A stretch of 64,000 nucleotides of DNA from the NCBI GenBank assembly GCA_013398955.1, contig VWPU01017402.1, positions 60,338 to 124,337 on the forward strand. Direction: 5' to 3'. The notes below the pieces were generated by a model. That model was given only the letters and a program-made list of their open reading frames with translations, was not told where the DNA came from and made no database searches. The translations under genes were made by a program, and so were the position numbers. Shown one piece after another: positions 22,001 through 59,645 of the stretch (position 1 is the stretch's first letter; every line of letters begins with the position of its first letter). This DNA is from Callaeas wilsoni. Its lineage: Eukaryota; Chordata; Aves; Passeriformes; Callaeidae.

Positions 22001-24639
22001 GTCCATGTAGTCAGAGCTCGGGGTGTCTGCACTCACACCAGTTTGTACAGATCTATCAGCTGGCCAGCTTTAGGTGATATGATGCAGTCTGGGGTAGGTG
22101 ACACAGTGACATAATGTCCTAGTGGTGCCTCTGACTGGGCCCTTGGTCACAGCCTGTAATTGCATTGATTTCTGTGCCTGCACAGAGTTCACTGAGAATA
22201 AAAGATAGATCTAAATCTTGATGGGAGATCTACTGGCTTTCTGAGGTGGCAGCTGCTGTCTTTGAATTATTCGGCTTTAATTATTTTTTCTATTCTATTT
22301 GTAGGCAAGTTATTGCTTGACCACTTGTCTGACCTGAGGTGCTTCTCTGTTTGCAGGTGACAACAGGTGCTTTCTGTTTTCTGTGTTCCCCACTCTGGCT
22401 GTATACACATACACAGGGTACAATGACCACTACATGTATTTAAACCATGGCCAACAGACTATGCCAAATGGACTTGTAAGTATTCAGAAATGATGATTTG
22501 GAAGTTGGATTTGTGGCTGGTGTTTGGAAGTGTTTTGTGGGTTTTTCTTTCGGAGAGCAGATTTATTTCACTTGATATTCTCTGAGGAAATTTGCATCCC
22601 TGAAGCAGCACAAAACAGTGATCTGTGTCACTGAGGATTCTTCCACTGGCTGCTCTCCCTGCCACACCAGCTGCTTTTGGAGTTATGGAGGAGAAAGCCC
22701 AGCAGAATTCGAGTGCAGACATTGCAAGTAGCTGCTGCTGCCGTGTGATGACAGCGGCAGGAGCTCCTCTTACTCAAGTTCACAAATGAGCTCTCCAGAG
22801 GCAGAGGAGTTTCTACAGAGCTACAACACCCCACCTATCTTGAAAATGCTTTACAGTTTTGGAGTATTATGTGCCCATGACTTTGGGAATTGCAGCAGGC
22901 TGGAATTAATTTGCTCTAGAGAAAGTGAACAACATCAAATTACATTATTGGTTTCTGTAGATACTTTCCTAAATGGAAAGGAGGCAGCAAACCCGAGCAC
23001 TGCCACTCTGAAATGGAGCTGTTAGTCAATAAACAAAAGCCAGCAGCTAAATTTCTGGCACAATTCACAGTTATTTGTATTCTGTAAAGCTTAGAGGTAG
23101 GGCAGTATCACTGAGGTAGATTCTTGGTTGTATTCAGGAACAATAGATGTGGGTACAGAGGGCTGGCTTCACTCAGAATCCCCTTTTGTCACCTACCCAC
23201 AGAAGTGTGGCATAAATACTGAGCACAGCAACTTGTTCTTAGGCCTCCTAACTTTCCCAGTCTGTTTTCCCTGTGCAGGATGTGTTCAGTGTGCTGGTTT
23301 TCTTCGCAGGGTATGGGTGGACAGCATGGATACTTCGGGCTCTGGATAGACAGTGACTACGGAAAGGGCCACAGCAAGGCCAAGCCTCGGTGCACCACCT
23401 ACAACAGCCCCCAGCTGTCAGCCAAAGAGGATTTTACACTGGATGCCATGGAAGTTTGGGCAGTGGGAGACGCTCCTGAGAGTGCAGGGGTAGGTGAAGT
23501 TGTGAATTGAACCTGTGAAATTGTGTCCTGGTTGGAACAGAAGATGTGAATGCAAAGCTCACGGTTGCAGTTTAAACACTCTCTCCATTGTAGTGAATTA
23601 CATTTTCTTTAACTGGCCCTGTGGTGCCGTGTGTTTTGTAGCAGGCAAATAGCAAAACACTGGAATTATTGAGGGTGCCAATAAGAAAGAATATCAGGAG
23701 CTATGAGGTGATAGAGTCAGAGTAGCAGTACTTTATTCTGAATTTCAAAAGGCCTTTTTGATATTGAGGAATGGTCTCCAGGAGGAACCTCCTTGGAGGG
23801 GTTCAGTAAAACCCAGTGTTTTTGAAACAGAAAGTACTGGAAACTCTCAAGCAAAGTCTAATCTGTAGTTCAGGAAGAGAGATACAAAAGATTTCTTTAT
23901 CAGTAACTTTAAATTTGCTATTGTTTTACAATAAATTTATGTGAATAGGTTTATGCCAGTCTTTCTGTACTTGGTTTATTTTTGGCAATGAGTAGGAGCC
24001 CTCTCTCCAGTCTCCTCTATCCCTGTAATTTATTCTCTTATTAAAATGTCTGGTCTGTACAGTTTGGTGGGGGTTTAAAATTAATTTATTTTTAATTTTT
24101 ACTTCTTTTCGTATTAAATTCATGTGCCCTGACTTCACTGGACACATAGCTCTAAATAGAAACAGAGCAAACTGTTTACAGAAAATGCTGAATTGTAACT
24201 GGATCTCGTCTTTAAAAACTTCACATCAGCACTTCAGACTGAGGTGAGGTTAACCAGGATGTCCTGGCTGGCTTGTAACCTGAATAAACTTGAAATAGTT
24301 CCCTGTCGTCTTAGGAAAGGTTTGTGGCTGTTTTGTGTAGCTGCAGCAGTAAAAACTATTTGATGCATCCCAGTGAATTTTGAAATTGGAAATACATCTT
24401 CTCCAAGCTTGCAGACCGCATCACTTACAGACTTCTGACTGTGTCTGTTCCCTGTAGCCTGATACGGACATTTTGAATTGACTGTATTTTATTTTGTTTT
24501 GAAGAGAAAAGGTAAGAAGAGTATCCTGGATGTGGATCCTCAGGCTCAGGCCTTGTTAGAAATGGCTGGGAAAAGTCGTCAGAGTGAAGGTCTGCGGGAG
24601 CCCATTGAAGAGGATGAAGATGACAGTGATGAGAGCTAA
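15926..24639 (+). CDS. MEAK7: MEAK7 (TLDC1), mTOR-associated TLDc-domain protein
   Basis: Seven coding exons: 15926-16093, 19237-19467, 19948-20092, 20695-21135, 22357-22475, 23310-23489, 24505-24639. They sum to 1,419 nt (472 aa plus stop), close to human MEAK7 (456 aa), with all phases compatible. The start MGNAES has Gly2 for N-myristoylation and a strong Kozak context (A at -3, G at +4). Residues 14-56 hold an LPEEQ..ID.LF segment followed by an Ala/Ser/Lys-rich linker. The TLDc domain spans roughly 255-423 and includes FGGFASHSWEVKPQF, the G.NDHYMYLNHG stretch and a final EVWAVGD. The tail is acidic. In mammals MEAK7 acts at lysosomes with mTOR in an alternative S6K2-linked pathway; that role is family knowledge. 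Intron 2 appears to use a GC donor. ATP2C2 follows tail-to-tail, as in human. Confidence 0.95.
16163..16168 (+). terminator. MEAK7: Candidate intronic poly(A) signal in MEAK7 intron 2
   Basis: AATAAA lies 70 nt after the weak GC splice donor and 30 nt after the in-frame stop (16130-16132) reached by reading through it. A U-rich stretch (TTATTTTTT) follows at about 16,181. Read-through use would give a 68-aa protein ending VIHDVSGI. Only the sequence is seen; use is inference. Confidence 0.35.
16933..17676. repeat. 166-bp tandem repeat, about 4 copies, interrupted by gap
   Basis: Units beginning GGTGCCTGTTACCTGTTTGG start at 16933, 17099, 17265 and 17510. The first spacings are exactly 166 bp. 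Copies differ by a few substitutions and one small insertion in the third. The array lies in MEAK7 intron 2 and diverges after about 17,676. Confidence 0.93.
17403..17478. other. Assembly gap (76 N)
   Basis: A run of 76 N inside the third unit of the 166-bp tandem array. The left flank ends GGAAGA and the right flank begins GACTTCC. A 2-base overlap would restore a normal unit, so either nothing or whole units are missing. Confidence 0.97.
19237..19467 (+). CDS. MEAK7: MEAK7 exon, residues 57-133
   Basis: Acceptor CTCCCTGCAG, donor GAG|GTAAAC, 231 nt in phase 0. Encodes MTARLYNGMK, the SNLLKGNADEK segment and IIMRMIAKTGGP, all aligning without gaps to the human N-terminal helical region. The frame runs on into the intron and stops 54 nt past the donor. 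Confidence 0.93.
19948..20092 (+). CDS. MEAK7: MEAK7 exon, residues 134-182 (part)
   Basis: Acceptor TCTTTTAAG, donor CCAG|GTAAGC, 145 nt. Encodes FTEDLITSVVHVLSYRKELR and ends in phase 1, matching the human FTEDLVGSVVHVL segment. Confidence 0.93.
20695..21135 (+). CDS. MEAK7: MEAK7 exon, start of TLDc domain
   Basis: This 441-nt exon is the largest (residues 182-328). It carries VIEDWVYRVPQISVFLSVVI and, from about residue 255, the TLDc start (IIYINSHLP, LLFSSRLHGESFSQL, FGGFASHSW). The donor is CAAG|GTAAAA, phase 1. Confidence 0.95.
22357..22475 (+). CDS. MEAK7: MEAK7 exon, TLDc core
   Basis: 119 nt, residues 329-368, with acceptor TTTGCAG and donor CTT|GTAAGT. Encodes CFLFSVFP and the TGYNDHYMYLNHGQQ motif of the TLDc beta-sheet core. 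Confidence 0.95.
23310..23489 (+). CDS. MEAK7: MEAK7 exon, end of TLDc domain
   Basis: 180 nt, phase 0 on both sides, residues 369-428. Carries GMGGQHGYFGLWID, CTTYNSPQLSA and the closing MEVWAVGD typical of TLDc proteins. Donor GGG|GTAGGT. Confidence 0.95.
24505..24639 (+). CDS. MEAK7: MEAK7 last coding exon
   Basis: Acceptor TTTTGAAG, stop TAA at 24637-24639. Encodes the 44-residue tail with SILDVDPQAQALLE, matching human SILDADPEAQALLE, then a highly acidic end (EEDEDDSDES) that is longer than in human. Confidence 0.94.
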   Translation, partial: RKGKKSILDVDPQAQALLEMAGKSRQSEGLREPIEEDEDDSDES

Positions 24640-27600
24640 AGGAGCCACAGTAACACGAAGAACCTTTACCTCTATTTGCTTCCAAGTGCTAATGTTCCTT
24701 GGACAAGTTATTTTTTTCTTTTTATTTTTCCCCTTGAATTTACCTAATTGTCTGGGACAAAGCTTAAGCCTCGTACTTGTGTAATGTTTAGGTCTAATGC
24801 ACTATTCTGCCTGAAGGGTTTTGTCTGGGGAGGACAGAAAAATTAAGTAGGGACGTAATCATTAGGCATGGCTAAGCTCTAGCTGAATGGGAATCTGCTT
24901 GCATTCCCCATAGATCATGTCTGCACTCTAAATTAAAAGCAGCAGAAGTTATTGACAGTATGGCTTTCTGTCCTGGAGAATTGATATGTCCATAGTTATA
25001 TATTTACAAAGCCTGTTCAAGGCACCGATTAAAGCTCTCACACCTTAACTGCTCATATTTATCTGCATGCAATGAAATTAGTCAGCAAAGCTTACAAACT
25101 GTAATGAGGTCTTACATTGGTGAACATAGAATGGTCCACATGATGCCATGTGAAGGGTGCTATTAATTTGCATTGCTTCAGTTAAAGCATTAAATTTCAA
25201 GTTTACTAAGTCAGATTTTCAGCAGGTGGCTCCATGTGAGCTGTAGGATGTCCAGAATGGTTATACAGCAACAAGTTTTATACTACTACACTATCCCTAG
25301 TGCATCTCACTTCATCTGTTTCTGCAGAAACTTGTCTGTTGCTTTTTAAACTTAGAACAGAACCATTGGAGCCCTGTTTTTCCTAAAAATGGGCCATACC
25401 TCCAGCAGGAATTCTCTAGAGAAGGTACAGTCTTTAGTAGCCTCATGAGACTGGAATAAAAGATCAGGCTGTAAAAAATGTTAGTAAGAAGCAGCCACAT
25501 TTAATTGAGAATAGGATCTGCAGATACCTTGTGAAAGAAAGAAAAATCAGGGTTATGTTTGTAAAGTGGTTAAAGAAGGTTGCTGCACACTTTATTTCCA
25601 CATAGTGAATCATTATTTTATTATGGAAAAAATCCCCAGAGTGTGAAATGCAGTTCTTGGGGGTTTTGCTCTGTTTTGTGACTGTTCACCAGTCAGCACC
25701 AGTTTTGTCAGGTCTCTTATACTCAGGACTTTTTCTACTTGAATTAGTTCCCATCTCTCCGTAATTATTAGTTTGATCTTGCTAATTCTATGTGTAATTA
25801 ACTTGTCAAAAGTAACCCTGATTTCTACCAGGGGCTGTAATTTCTAACTCAGCAAAAAGCATTTGGTTATCAGTGTCTCTGATTGTCAGTCTTTCTCCTC
25901 CTGAGGGAAAGGACTGTGGAAGGGAAAGTCTCCTTTTTCCTGGCATGAGTTTGTCTTCTTTGCAGCTTAGGGAAAAAGTGTGTTGTAACCATAGAATTCT
26001 ACAATTTCTGCTCATGTGGCCTTCCTTCACATTCTTTCCCTTGGTGTTTTCTTTTATGTGATTTTTCCCCCACCGGTTGTTTTTCACAGGGAGACAGAAT
26101 ATTCTGAGCAATCTGCACTTGTGCCTTAAAGTAGATCTCATTTTTAAAAATTATGTTAAACAACAAGAATTTGGCCTTGAAAGGAGAGCATGAAGAAATC
26201 ACTCCAGCCAGGCATCCTAGGACTCAACTGTGTGTTTTGTAGAGTACCTGAACTAATCCTTGGGGCATTTATATGCAGTTTGTTCCAGTACAGAGTGCTG
26301 TGAAAGGCCTGGGAGAATGTCCTTTTATCCTGTACTTGCTTAGAAAACCAGATAGTCTCCCGAGTTTGTAAGGTACAGAAAAAAAATAAGCCTCAGAACA
26401 ATTGCACTGATACTTTTGTATAGTTTTCTTCTCTGTATATATTAATAATGTTAAATTGCACGATGCAAGGAGTAGTGAGTAAGTACATGATGCTGTCTGT
26501 GAGTGTGGTGATAGCAGCTTTTGTTTGAACGTTCTCAAACTCCCACCATGAGTCTCAGAGGTCTTTCACTGAGCAGTGACTAAGCCTATTAAATACTCCC
26601 ATGTGGATGGCATACAGGATGAGACAGTTGAATTTCTGCAGTTCAACATAAAATAAACAGCTAGACTTTATTTTCCTTCCATTACCAGGCAGAAGCTTGT
26701 TTTTGAGAACTGAAACCATCTGCAAAGGTATAAAAAACCCCCCAGTGAATTGTACAAAGCTACTCTCCACCAAAAATATTTCAGTGGCCAGGTTTTCTTT
26801 GATTTATAGTGGGTATCAGTATAGCTGTTTCTCTCTAGACTGTGAATCCAGAATGTAATCCTGTTTAAACATCGTCCTGTGACTATCAGCATAGCATTGT
26901 GACCTCTGAAATTGTAGTTTTTTGACAAGTTTGTGTCTGAGACTCTTCCTCTTCACTTTGAAGGTGTTAAGCTGGGGCAAGAAGAAAACTGACACTATGG
27001 CACTTTAGCGAATACCTCAGTGAGGCATTATTTACTAGGACACTACTGATCCAACCAGCAGATGGGATTATTTCAAATTGTTCTTTAAATGTAAAAGATG
27101 GGCTTGGGAGAGACTCAGTTTTTCTTTTAACCTGAACCTAATGATTAACAAATCTGGGCTTTGTGCTCATGCACCTAAAAATGTCCAGAAAGCTTTTGTC
27201 AGCAGTGGGCTTAGCTATGATGTGAACAGCTCAGTCCCTTTTGTGCAGTGCTTGACCCAACTGCAAAGCTCAGCATCCCTGCTCTGTTCCTGACTCATCT
27301 TTATTCTCAGGCTCTTGTGGAAGCGAGTCCCTTTCCCATTAAACCCATCCACTGCTGTGCATTGGGTCTGATCAGCCTTCCCTTTTTCTCCTGTCAGTCA
27401 CACAGGTACAAAACCTGTCAGCTGAGGGCTGGCACTTCAGCTCCCTGCTCTGTTTGACAGCTCCCCACAGTTTCCTTGAAAGCCTTGCTGAATCAAGCCT
27501 GGATATCTGGGAATCCACAAACACTATAAATTGAAGGGAAAAAAAATGCTTGAAGGCAGGTCTTTTCCACTCTTCTAATTAAACATTAAAGGATGTGTCT

Positions 27601-27663
27601 AAATCACGAGTCTCACTCAGATACTTGTCAGTAACATTTTAAAATGTAGATTTTATTAATAAA
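24640..27663 (+). terminator. MEAK7: MEAK7 3' UTR (probable extent) and poly(A) signals
   Basis: No coding potential. Plus-strand AATAAA hexamers occur at about 25,453, 26,651, 27,658, 27,679 and 27,683, and ATTAAA variants at about 24,929 and 25,028. The cluster at 27.66-27.69 kb is the best candidate for the distal end, giving a UTR of about 3 kb. Which sites are used cannot be told from sequence. Confidence 0.4.
27652..27663. terminator. Palindromic bidirectional poly(A) signal
   Basis: TTTATTAATAAA is a perfect 12-bp palindrome giving AATAAA on both strands. It lies between the 3' ends of convergent MEAK7 (+) and ATP2C2 (-), 333 nt beyond the ATP2C2 stop codon. Confidence 0.6.
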
Positions 27664-27996
27664 AATGATTTTGATTTAAATAAATAAAATTTCAGTTTAT
27701 GCACAATAGATTTTTCTGTACAGGTGTGAAACTCTTCTTTTGTCTGGGACTAGCACAGCCTTCTGGACATGCAGATCAGTGTTATAAAAATATACCTGCT
27801 CCTGGTTTAAAATAGGAGCCACTCTGGAGGCTTCTGCAGACTGCTCACGTGGAGGGGGTAGAAGAGTCTCTGGTGTAAGGACTGTTGGTACAGACGCACT
27901 CGAGTACCTTCAGGAAGGGTGTGTGGTGTCACAAAGCCATGCACTGGGATTATCCAGCACCACAGCTCTGTTCCCGGCGTGTTGGACCGGTCTCAG
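27652..27996 (-). terminator. ATP2C2: ATP2C2 3' UTR (probable)
   Basis: The first minus-strand AATAAA after the ATP2C2 stop (TGA at 27999-27997) is at 27657-27652, implying a 3' UTR of about 350 nt. Another minus-strand AATAAA at 27305-27300 could give a longer form overlapping the MEAK7 3' UTR. Confidence 0.45.
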
Positions 27997-53809
<25,813 letters not shown>

Positions 53810-54305
53810 CTTCGCCGCGCCGCGGTGGGGAGCGCCCCGGGGCCAGCGGGATGGGACCACCGGCCGCTGGCAGGGCTGGCTCCGGCTCCCCGAGAGCTCG
53901 GGGTTACCTGCAGGGAGAGGCACCTGGACCTGCCGCCAAGTCACGCCTTCCTTCGGCCGCCGGAGCCGGAGGGAGGTGCGCGCCCTCCGAGGCTCCCCGC
54001 AGGAGCCGCTGCCATAAAGCGCGGCCGGGAAGCCCGGCTGAGTGTGCCACCGTGCCTGCCGCACCGGGGAACCGGCTCGATGTGCGTGACCGCCACCTGA
54101 AGAGCAGGTTGGGCTCTCCCTCCGCCCTCCGAAGGATCGCTGCGGGAGGAGCGTCGGCGGGGCCGCATCTCGGGCGGGCAGATAGGAAGGTGTTTCGCCA
54201 GGGGCAGGACAGGTTACGCGCACCGCCGAGCCTGTTTGTAAACTTCCAGGCCGGGATAGTCCTCCTTAGGAAATGCTCCAGTCAGCACGACGCCGGGATT
54301 TATAA
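53810..54305 (-). promoter_or_regulatory. ATP2C2: Probable ATP2C2 promoter and 5' UTR
   Basis: GC- and CpG-rich sequence lies directly upstream of the start codon. On the minus strand a TATAAAT element sits near 54303-54297, which would put a start near 54,270 and give a 5' UTR of about 460 nt. Either a CpG-island type or this TATA could drive the gene; start-site data are absent. Confidence 0.45.
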
Positions 54306-54399
54306 GTGTTTACATCAGGGAGAGGGCATGAATGTGTGATGTGGGGATTTGTAATGACCACCTATAAAAACCACAGTGTTTCCTTTGTGCTGTCGTGGT

Positions 54400-54515
54400 G
54401 GATCCCAACATACAGCTAAGGTTGGACTTCGGTGTCCAGAGTTGGACTTCAGTAATCCCTGTGGGTCCCTTCCAGCTCGGGATACTCGTTGGTTCTGTGA
54501 TTCTGTGATTGATAA
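54400..54515 (+). mobile_element. CR1 3'-end fragment near ATP2C2 promoter
   Basis: Contains 'gttggacttcagtaatccct', 'gtgggtcccttccagctcgg' and the terminal tandem 'tctgtgattctgtgatt'. This matches the CR1 3' tail in plus orientation, about 600 bp upstream of the ATP2C2 start codon. Confidence 0.7.
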
Positions 54516-57500
54516 AGTTCGCTGGTTACATCATTCCCAAAGATTTATGGCTGCCTGTCAGGGAGCATCACGCTCTGGTTTGTCCCACAAGGCCTACATC
54601 CTCCCCCAGGCACCGTGACGGCGGGATTCCCTTACCCTTAAATTGTCCCCGCGGTGTAAACTGTGAGATTAACATCCTCCTTTGACAGTAAAAACTGCAC
54701 CGAGGGAATAAATGCCATTCCCAGCCAGAGAAAAATAGATATGCAGTTTTCTGCAGGGGAAGAGTTTCCTCCGAGGACAGGTGACATCACTCATCCAGGT
54801 GACAGCTCTGGAGCTGTGGGGGCAGTGACACCGGGACCATGATGAGGCCAAGCCCCCAGACAGCCCATGGTACCCAAAACCCGGCCAGCCCTCACCAAAA
54901 TGCTGGTTTTCCATGGAGCCCTGGGACGCCCCGCTGGCACCACGCAGCTACAGAGAGCACCCGTGTCCCACCGAGCTGCTGTGGAGGGAGGGGCTTCTTC
55001 CCAGGCTGGGGGGAAAACAAAGTGATTGGGAAACACCCTGCAAGGAGCCGGGATCTTGGAAAACACGGCTGCGGCTTCCCGGCTCCCTCGGCTCCCGCTT
55101 GAGCAAGGCTTTCGCAAGGATCCCAGCTGGATGCGTCAGACGCACGGAGGAAGTTCCTGCATCGTCGAAACAGCGCTCCTTCCCACGGGAAAGGAGCCAG
55201 GGATAACGCTGGGCTCTGATTTTCGGGAATCTCACGTCCAGGCCCTGCCCAGCGTTTAGGTAAGGTGCTTAGCCAGGGCTTGGAGCAGATACAGAGGGAT
55301 TTGGACTTTATCGTACGGGAATCAGGAGGTGAAACCTCTCTGAGCTCATTTATGCTCTCGAACTGGTCTCCCCCCTGGAGCACGTCCAGCTGGCTCTGCC
55401 AGATCCTGACAAGGCTCAGCAGCTCTGCCTGGCAGGGAATGCCTCCTCCTGCCCACCTGAGCGTGTTTGTAGTCGCCACAGCCTTAGGATCGCTCCAAAT
55501 CCTCATGTTTCTGCCAGAAAAGTGGTGGGAAACATCTTCCCCCCCCATGGCAGGTAGGAAGAAAACTTCCCTTTAGTTTTGCTTTTCCTTTTCTCACCCC
55601 AGATCCTCACCCATCATCCAAGAAGCTCCTGCCCACGAGGAGCATCCTGAGGCTGTGCTGTGCATGTTGTGTCCACGGCCTGGGCAGCCCCAGCATGGCT
55701 CTCATTAGCCACTGTGGCTAATTAAATTCCCTATTTAACATCATCCCCTTGGCACAAAGCTGCTGTTTGTAGAGACATATGGAGCTCCAAGTGCAAAATC
55801 CAGAGATGGCTGAGAGGCCACACCCTGGGTTGGGGAGGGGGAACAATGCCCTGAGTGGGACTGACAGAAATTCCAAGACAAACAGGACATAGAAAAGGAG
55901 AAAAACGAGCTGATGAGCATAATAATGCACCGTAACAATCAGTGCAGGGTGCTTTATTATCCAGCAAAGCGGCAGCTGGGGAGGAACAGCGTGGTTTGGG
56001 CTCAGGACCACATCCCTCTCTCTCATCTTTATGTTCCCTCCGTTCTGTTATGGGAAATTATATCTGATGAAATGGAATAAATACAGGGAAAAAATGTTGC
56101 TGTTTGCCACTCACTCTGAGAAATTGCTTAACGGACTCAAGCTTCATTTTCTTGCTGCTGTTGATTTCTGCATATTAGGAAATCTAATGAAAAATTAATG
56201 TATTTTGCTATCCCATGGCTCAGAAAATGCTGGGAAAAAACTGAATCAGAACGATAATGTTAAGAAAACAACACTAATACAAGTTGTATTTCTTCACTCT
56301 ATCATTTTCACACTATAAAAACATAACACACAGCCCAATTACAGTGCCCTTACAGTATTTCCTATTTAATTGGATAATAATGCTCCAGTTCCAAGTAGAT
56401 TATTTGGAAAACCTTTTTTTTTTTTTCTTTTAAATAGAAAATATCTGTTAGGAAGACACACAGAGCAAAGGAGCCATTCCCTGAGACCTCCTGAGCCCAA
56501 AAATATGATGGTGTGAGGGCAGGGTGCTGCTTTCAGTTCAAAACTCACAGCTCCTTCACCTGCTCCCCTGCCAGAACCGGGGCTCGTTGCACTTCTGTTC
56601 CTCTTGTGCCACCTTGAGGGAAAAAAACTCTGCTGCACGGGAAGAATGGATTTCGATGCTACCCAAAACTCCAAACCCTTCACTTTTGGGTTGGGATTTT
56701 CCCGCGCAGAACTTCTGCTGCCCCCGGTTGTACAAGTGAAGAACAGAGTTTAGAGCCAGCGTTCTTTTCCATCCTGTCCATAAAGGCTGAGTAAGATCCT
56801 CAGGTCTGTCTCCAGGTGTGTAACGGGGAAGGAAGAGGGAATTTAATTAAAGCTTTTGGTTTCTTTTTGCACAGTTTCCATTGCTTAAATTGGGAGACTC
56901 ACCTGGTGGGGGGCTCAGGCTGGGTGGGATGAGCCCCACCATCCACAACTCTGTCTGGGAAACTCTCTAAAGGTCTTTTTTGTTTTGCATAGCTTCTCCT
57001 GTTCTTGCTATTTTGTCTGCATGGAAAAGTAACAAGAAGGAGAAAATAATGGGAAGAGAGAGGATTTACCTCTGCAGACTCACCAGAAAAATGTGGTTTA
57101 TGTTTTAAATTTACCTTTAAAGGATCCTGAATGATGCTGTAAATCCTTTGCCATAGAGAGACAACCAATGCTCATCCAACCCCACCTCCAGAGGGAAATC
57201 CAGCCTGTGCAGCCAGTGTGAGGGGGGAGAAGAAAATAACCCCCTGTATGAACCAATCCCTGCTGTGTCATGAGCAAAGAGAAACCTTCAGCCTCCAAAG
57301 ACTCTTTTATGAGTTGTCCAAACCTCAAAGGCTTCTCCACTGCTTATCAAACTATGGAAAACTTCCTGAAGGTGACCAACACATTCCTGCTTCACAGAGC
57401 TCTGAACCAGGCGTGTCAGAAATAGAGCAATTTTTCATATTATTCTGGTTATTCTGGTAGTAGGTATAGACTTCTTGAAGATGTACCTTGTTAGTCCTCC

Positions 57501-58159
57501 CGGTGATGCCACTGCTGGCATGCACTGACAGCACCTCAATGTCACCACCAGACGCTGCCTGGGGTCACGCTGTGCTTTTTCCACAAGGATCTCTACCCAA
57601 CGCCAGCAGCAGGAACCGTATTTGCCTGCAGTGGTGGGGAAAGGAGCTGAAATTAAACCGTAGTTTTGTGGTGTTCACCAAACAAATCGCTCTCTTGAAA
57701 GCTGAGGTTCTCGGTTCCTGCCACGCTTCCCAGCAGGAGACAGGAGTTACGTGCACACCCCCTGTAATCCCCCCATCCAAAGGGGCCATTGCCCTGCGAG
57801 GTCTGAGTGACCCCAAAGACAATTTCACTGACACAGTCAGGAGCTACCCTGACACTGCTGCTGGCTGGGATCTTCTCAAACCCCTCCAAACCTTTCCAAA
57901 GTGTCAGCACCTGCTGCTGTCCCTCTGTGGCTCGGCTCCAGGCGGCTTCTCTCCCTGTTCTGGTTTTGGGGCAGGAGGGAGGCAGTGCAGGAGGACGGGC
58001 AGGCAGGACAGGACTGCTGTGGGTGGAGCAGGTGGCATGGTGGAGTCTGGAGATGGCCCAACCCCTCCCCTCTGCCAGCTCTGTCCCGCAGTGGGCACAG
58101 CCCAGCTCTGGCCTTTGCCTTGCTTGGTTTCTCCACCCTCTGAGCCTCCTGCAAAGCAC

Positions 58160-58252
58160 CTGAGCCGCTGCTGGTGCGGCCCAAAGCTGCCTGAGCCGCT
58201 GCTGGTGCAGCCCAAAGCTGCCTGAGCCGCTGCTGGTGCGGCCCAAAGCACC
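58160..58252. repeat. 31-bp tandem repeat, 3 copies
   Basis: Units beginning CTGAGCCGCTGCTGGTGC start at 58160, 58191 and 58222, with a single G/A difference in the second. Confidence 0.93.
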
Positions 58253-59557
58253 CGAGCTGGCAGCACCAGCACCAAACCAGTGGCCGGGCAAACAAAGGGT
58301 CACCTTCTCCTGGGCACCACCCCCAGCCTCCCCACAGCGCTGCCCACCCGCCCCTCTTCGGGGCTGAGGGTCTGACCCACAAAAGTGGCCCTCTGGATGT
58401 GTTCTGGGGTCTGTCACCTCCCTTCCAGTGGACAAAATGACTTTTGTCTCTCCATGCCTGTGTTATCTGACTTCTCCCAAGAGCTAAAATTTACAAGATT
58501 TGTCCTTTATTCCGTAATCCAAAGCTGAAAGTACATCAAGAAGGCACAGCTGAAACTCGGCAGGGTTGAAAAATAAACCGGTCACTTTTTATTGAGCACC
58601 AAAGCAGAACCTGAACGTGTCTGAGCACCGGGGGCACAAGCCAGGGAGGGTCTGCCTGGGGCTGCACAGATCCTCGAGGATGCGGGGGGCCGTGGGCATT
58701 GCCAGCACTCAGTGACACACGAGGGGTTATCTTAGCACCAAACACGCTGCAAAGTGTTCATGGAAACGTTAAAAACAACCCACACCGGGCATTTCCTACT
58801 GGGCTGCACCAGGCTGCTGATAAAGCTTTTGTCTTTGGGCAGAAGGCCAGCTGAGGACAACTCACCTGGTCTGTGTTCTCAGCTCAGTGTCTGAGGGACT
58901 TCGCTGTTGAAAACACAGCACTTTGACAAATCCCTTCTGTGGCTTTTTTTTCTGAGTTTGACAGCTGATAACTTGAATTAACTTGGAAAAAATCCCCCTG
59001 AGCATTATAGCACCACGAAGAAGGGTGATGGCTTTGATAACACCCAGTAAACAGAAATTCATTAACCTATTATTAATTTGTCAATTTTCTTTTTTTTTTT
59101 TTTAAATTCCTTCTGCAAGCAGAAAATACCTGTACTGTCCCACCCAGGTGGTCAGGTATGTGCTTCTGCAGCTACAAAAAACCAGGACACTGAAGTGAAT
59201 CTGTCCACTCAAATTAAGCATATTTTGGGCTGCTTCGAAAGATTAGGTTGAGATTTGAAGTTTTTTAATCTTTCAAATTTGTGAATGCTCAACACCAGTT
59301 TTTCAACGAGCTCCTCACAAGGTTTTAGGAATTTTTTAGGTTAAAATAGCACAGTTTGGCATTTACCCTTCGGGACTTAGCAGTGATCACTGAAGGGCTT
59401 TGCTCATTTAATCAGAATTAGATTTTTTTCTGCAGAAAGTAATGCTGAACAAAATCAATCCATTTCACTGGGCAGCACCGAGGAGCGAGGCTGCAGCAGG
59501 ATAAGTGGCAAGTTCCTGGTCCGAACAGAGACTGGAACTATAAAATACGGACTGGAG

Positions 59558-59645
59558 CCTGGATAACCTGGTCTAGTGGAAGGTGATGAGCTTTAAACTC
59601 CCTTCCAACCCAAACCATTCCACAGTTCTCTGGTTCTGTGACTCC
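59558..59645 (+). mobile_element. CR1 3'-end fragment
   Basis: Reads 'ctggtctagtggaaggtgat', 'gagctttaaactcccttcca' and 'acccaaaccattccacag', ending in a degenerate 'tctctggttctgtgac' tail. Typical 5'-truncated CR1. Confidence 0.8.

Noticed and set aside
54839..55576. Open frames upstream of ATP2C2 as an alternative first exon or separate gene
   Set aside because: Moderately GC-rich with frames on both strands, but no homology to SPCA2 N-termini or other proteins could be recognised.
57488..58435. Open frames of 245 codons (+) and 260 codons (-) as a possible gene
   Set aside because: They overlap on opposite strands in GC-rich DNA, include a 31-bp tandem repeat, resemble no known protein and show no domain.
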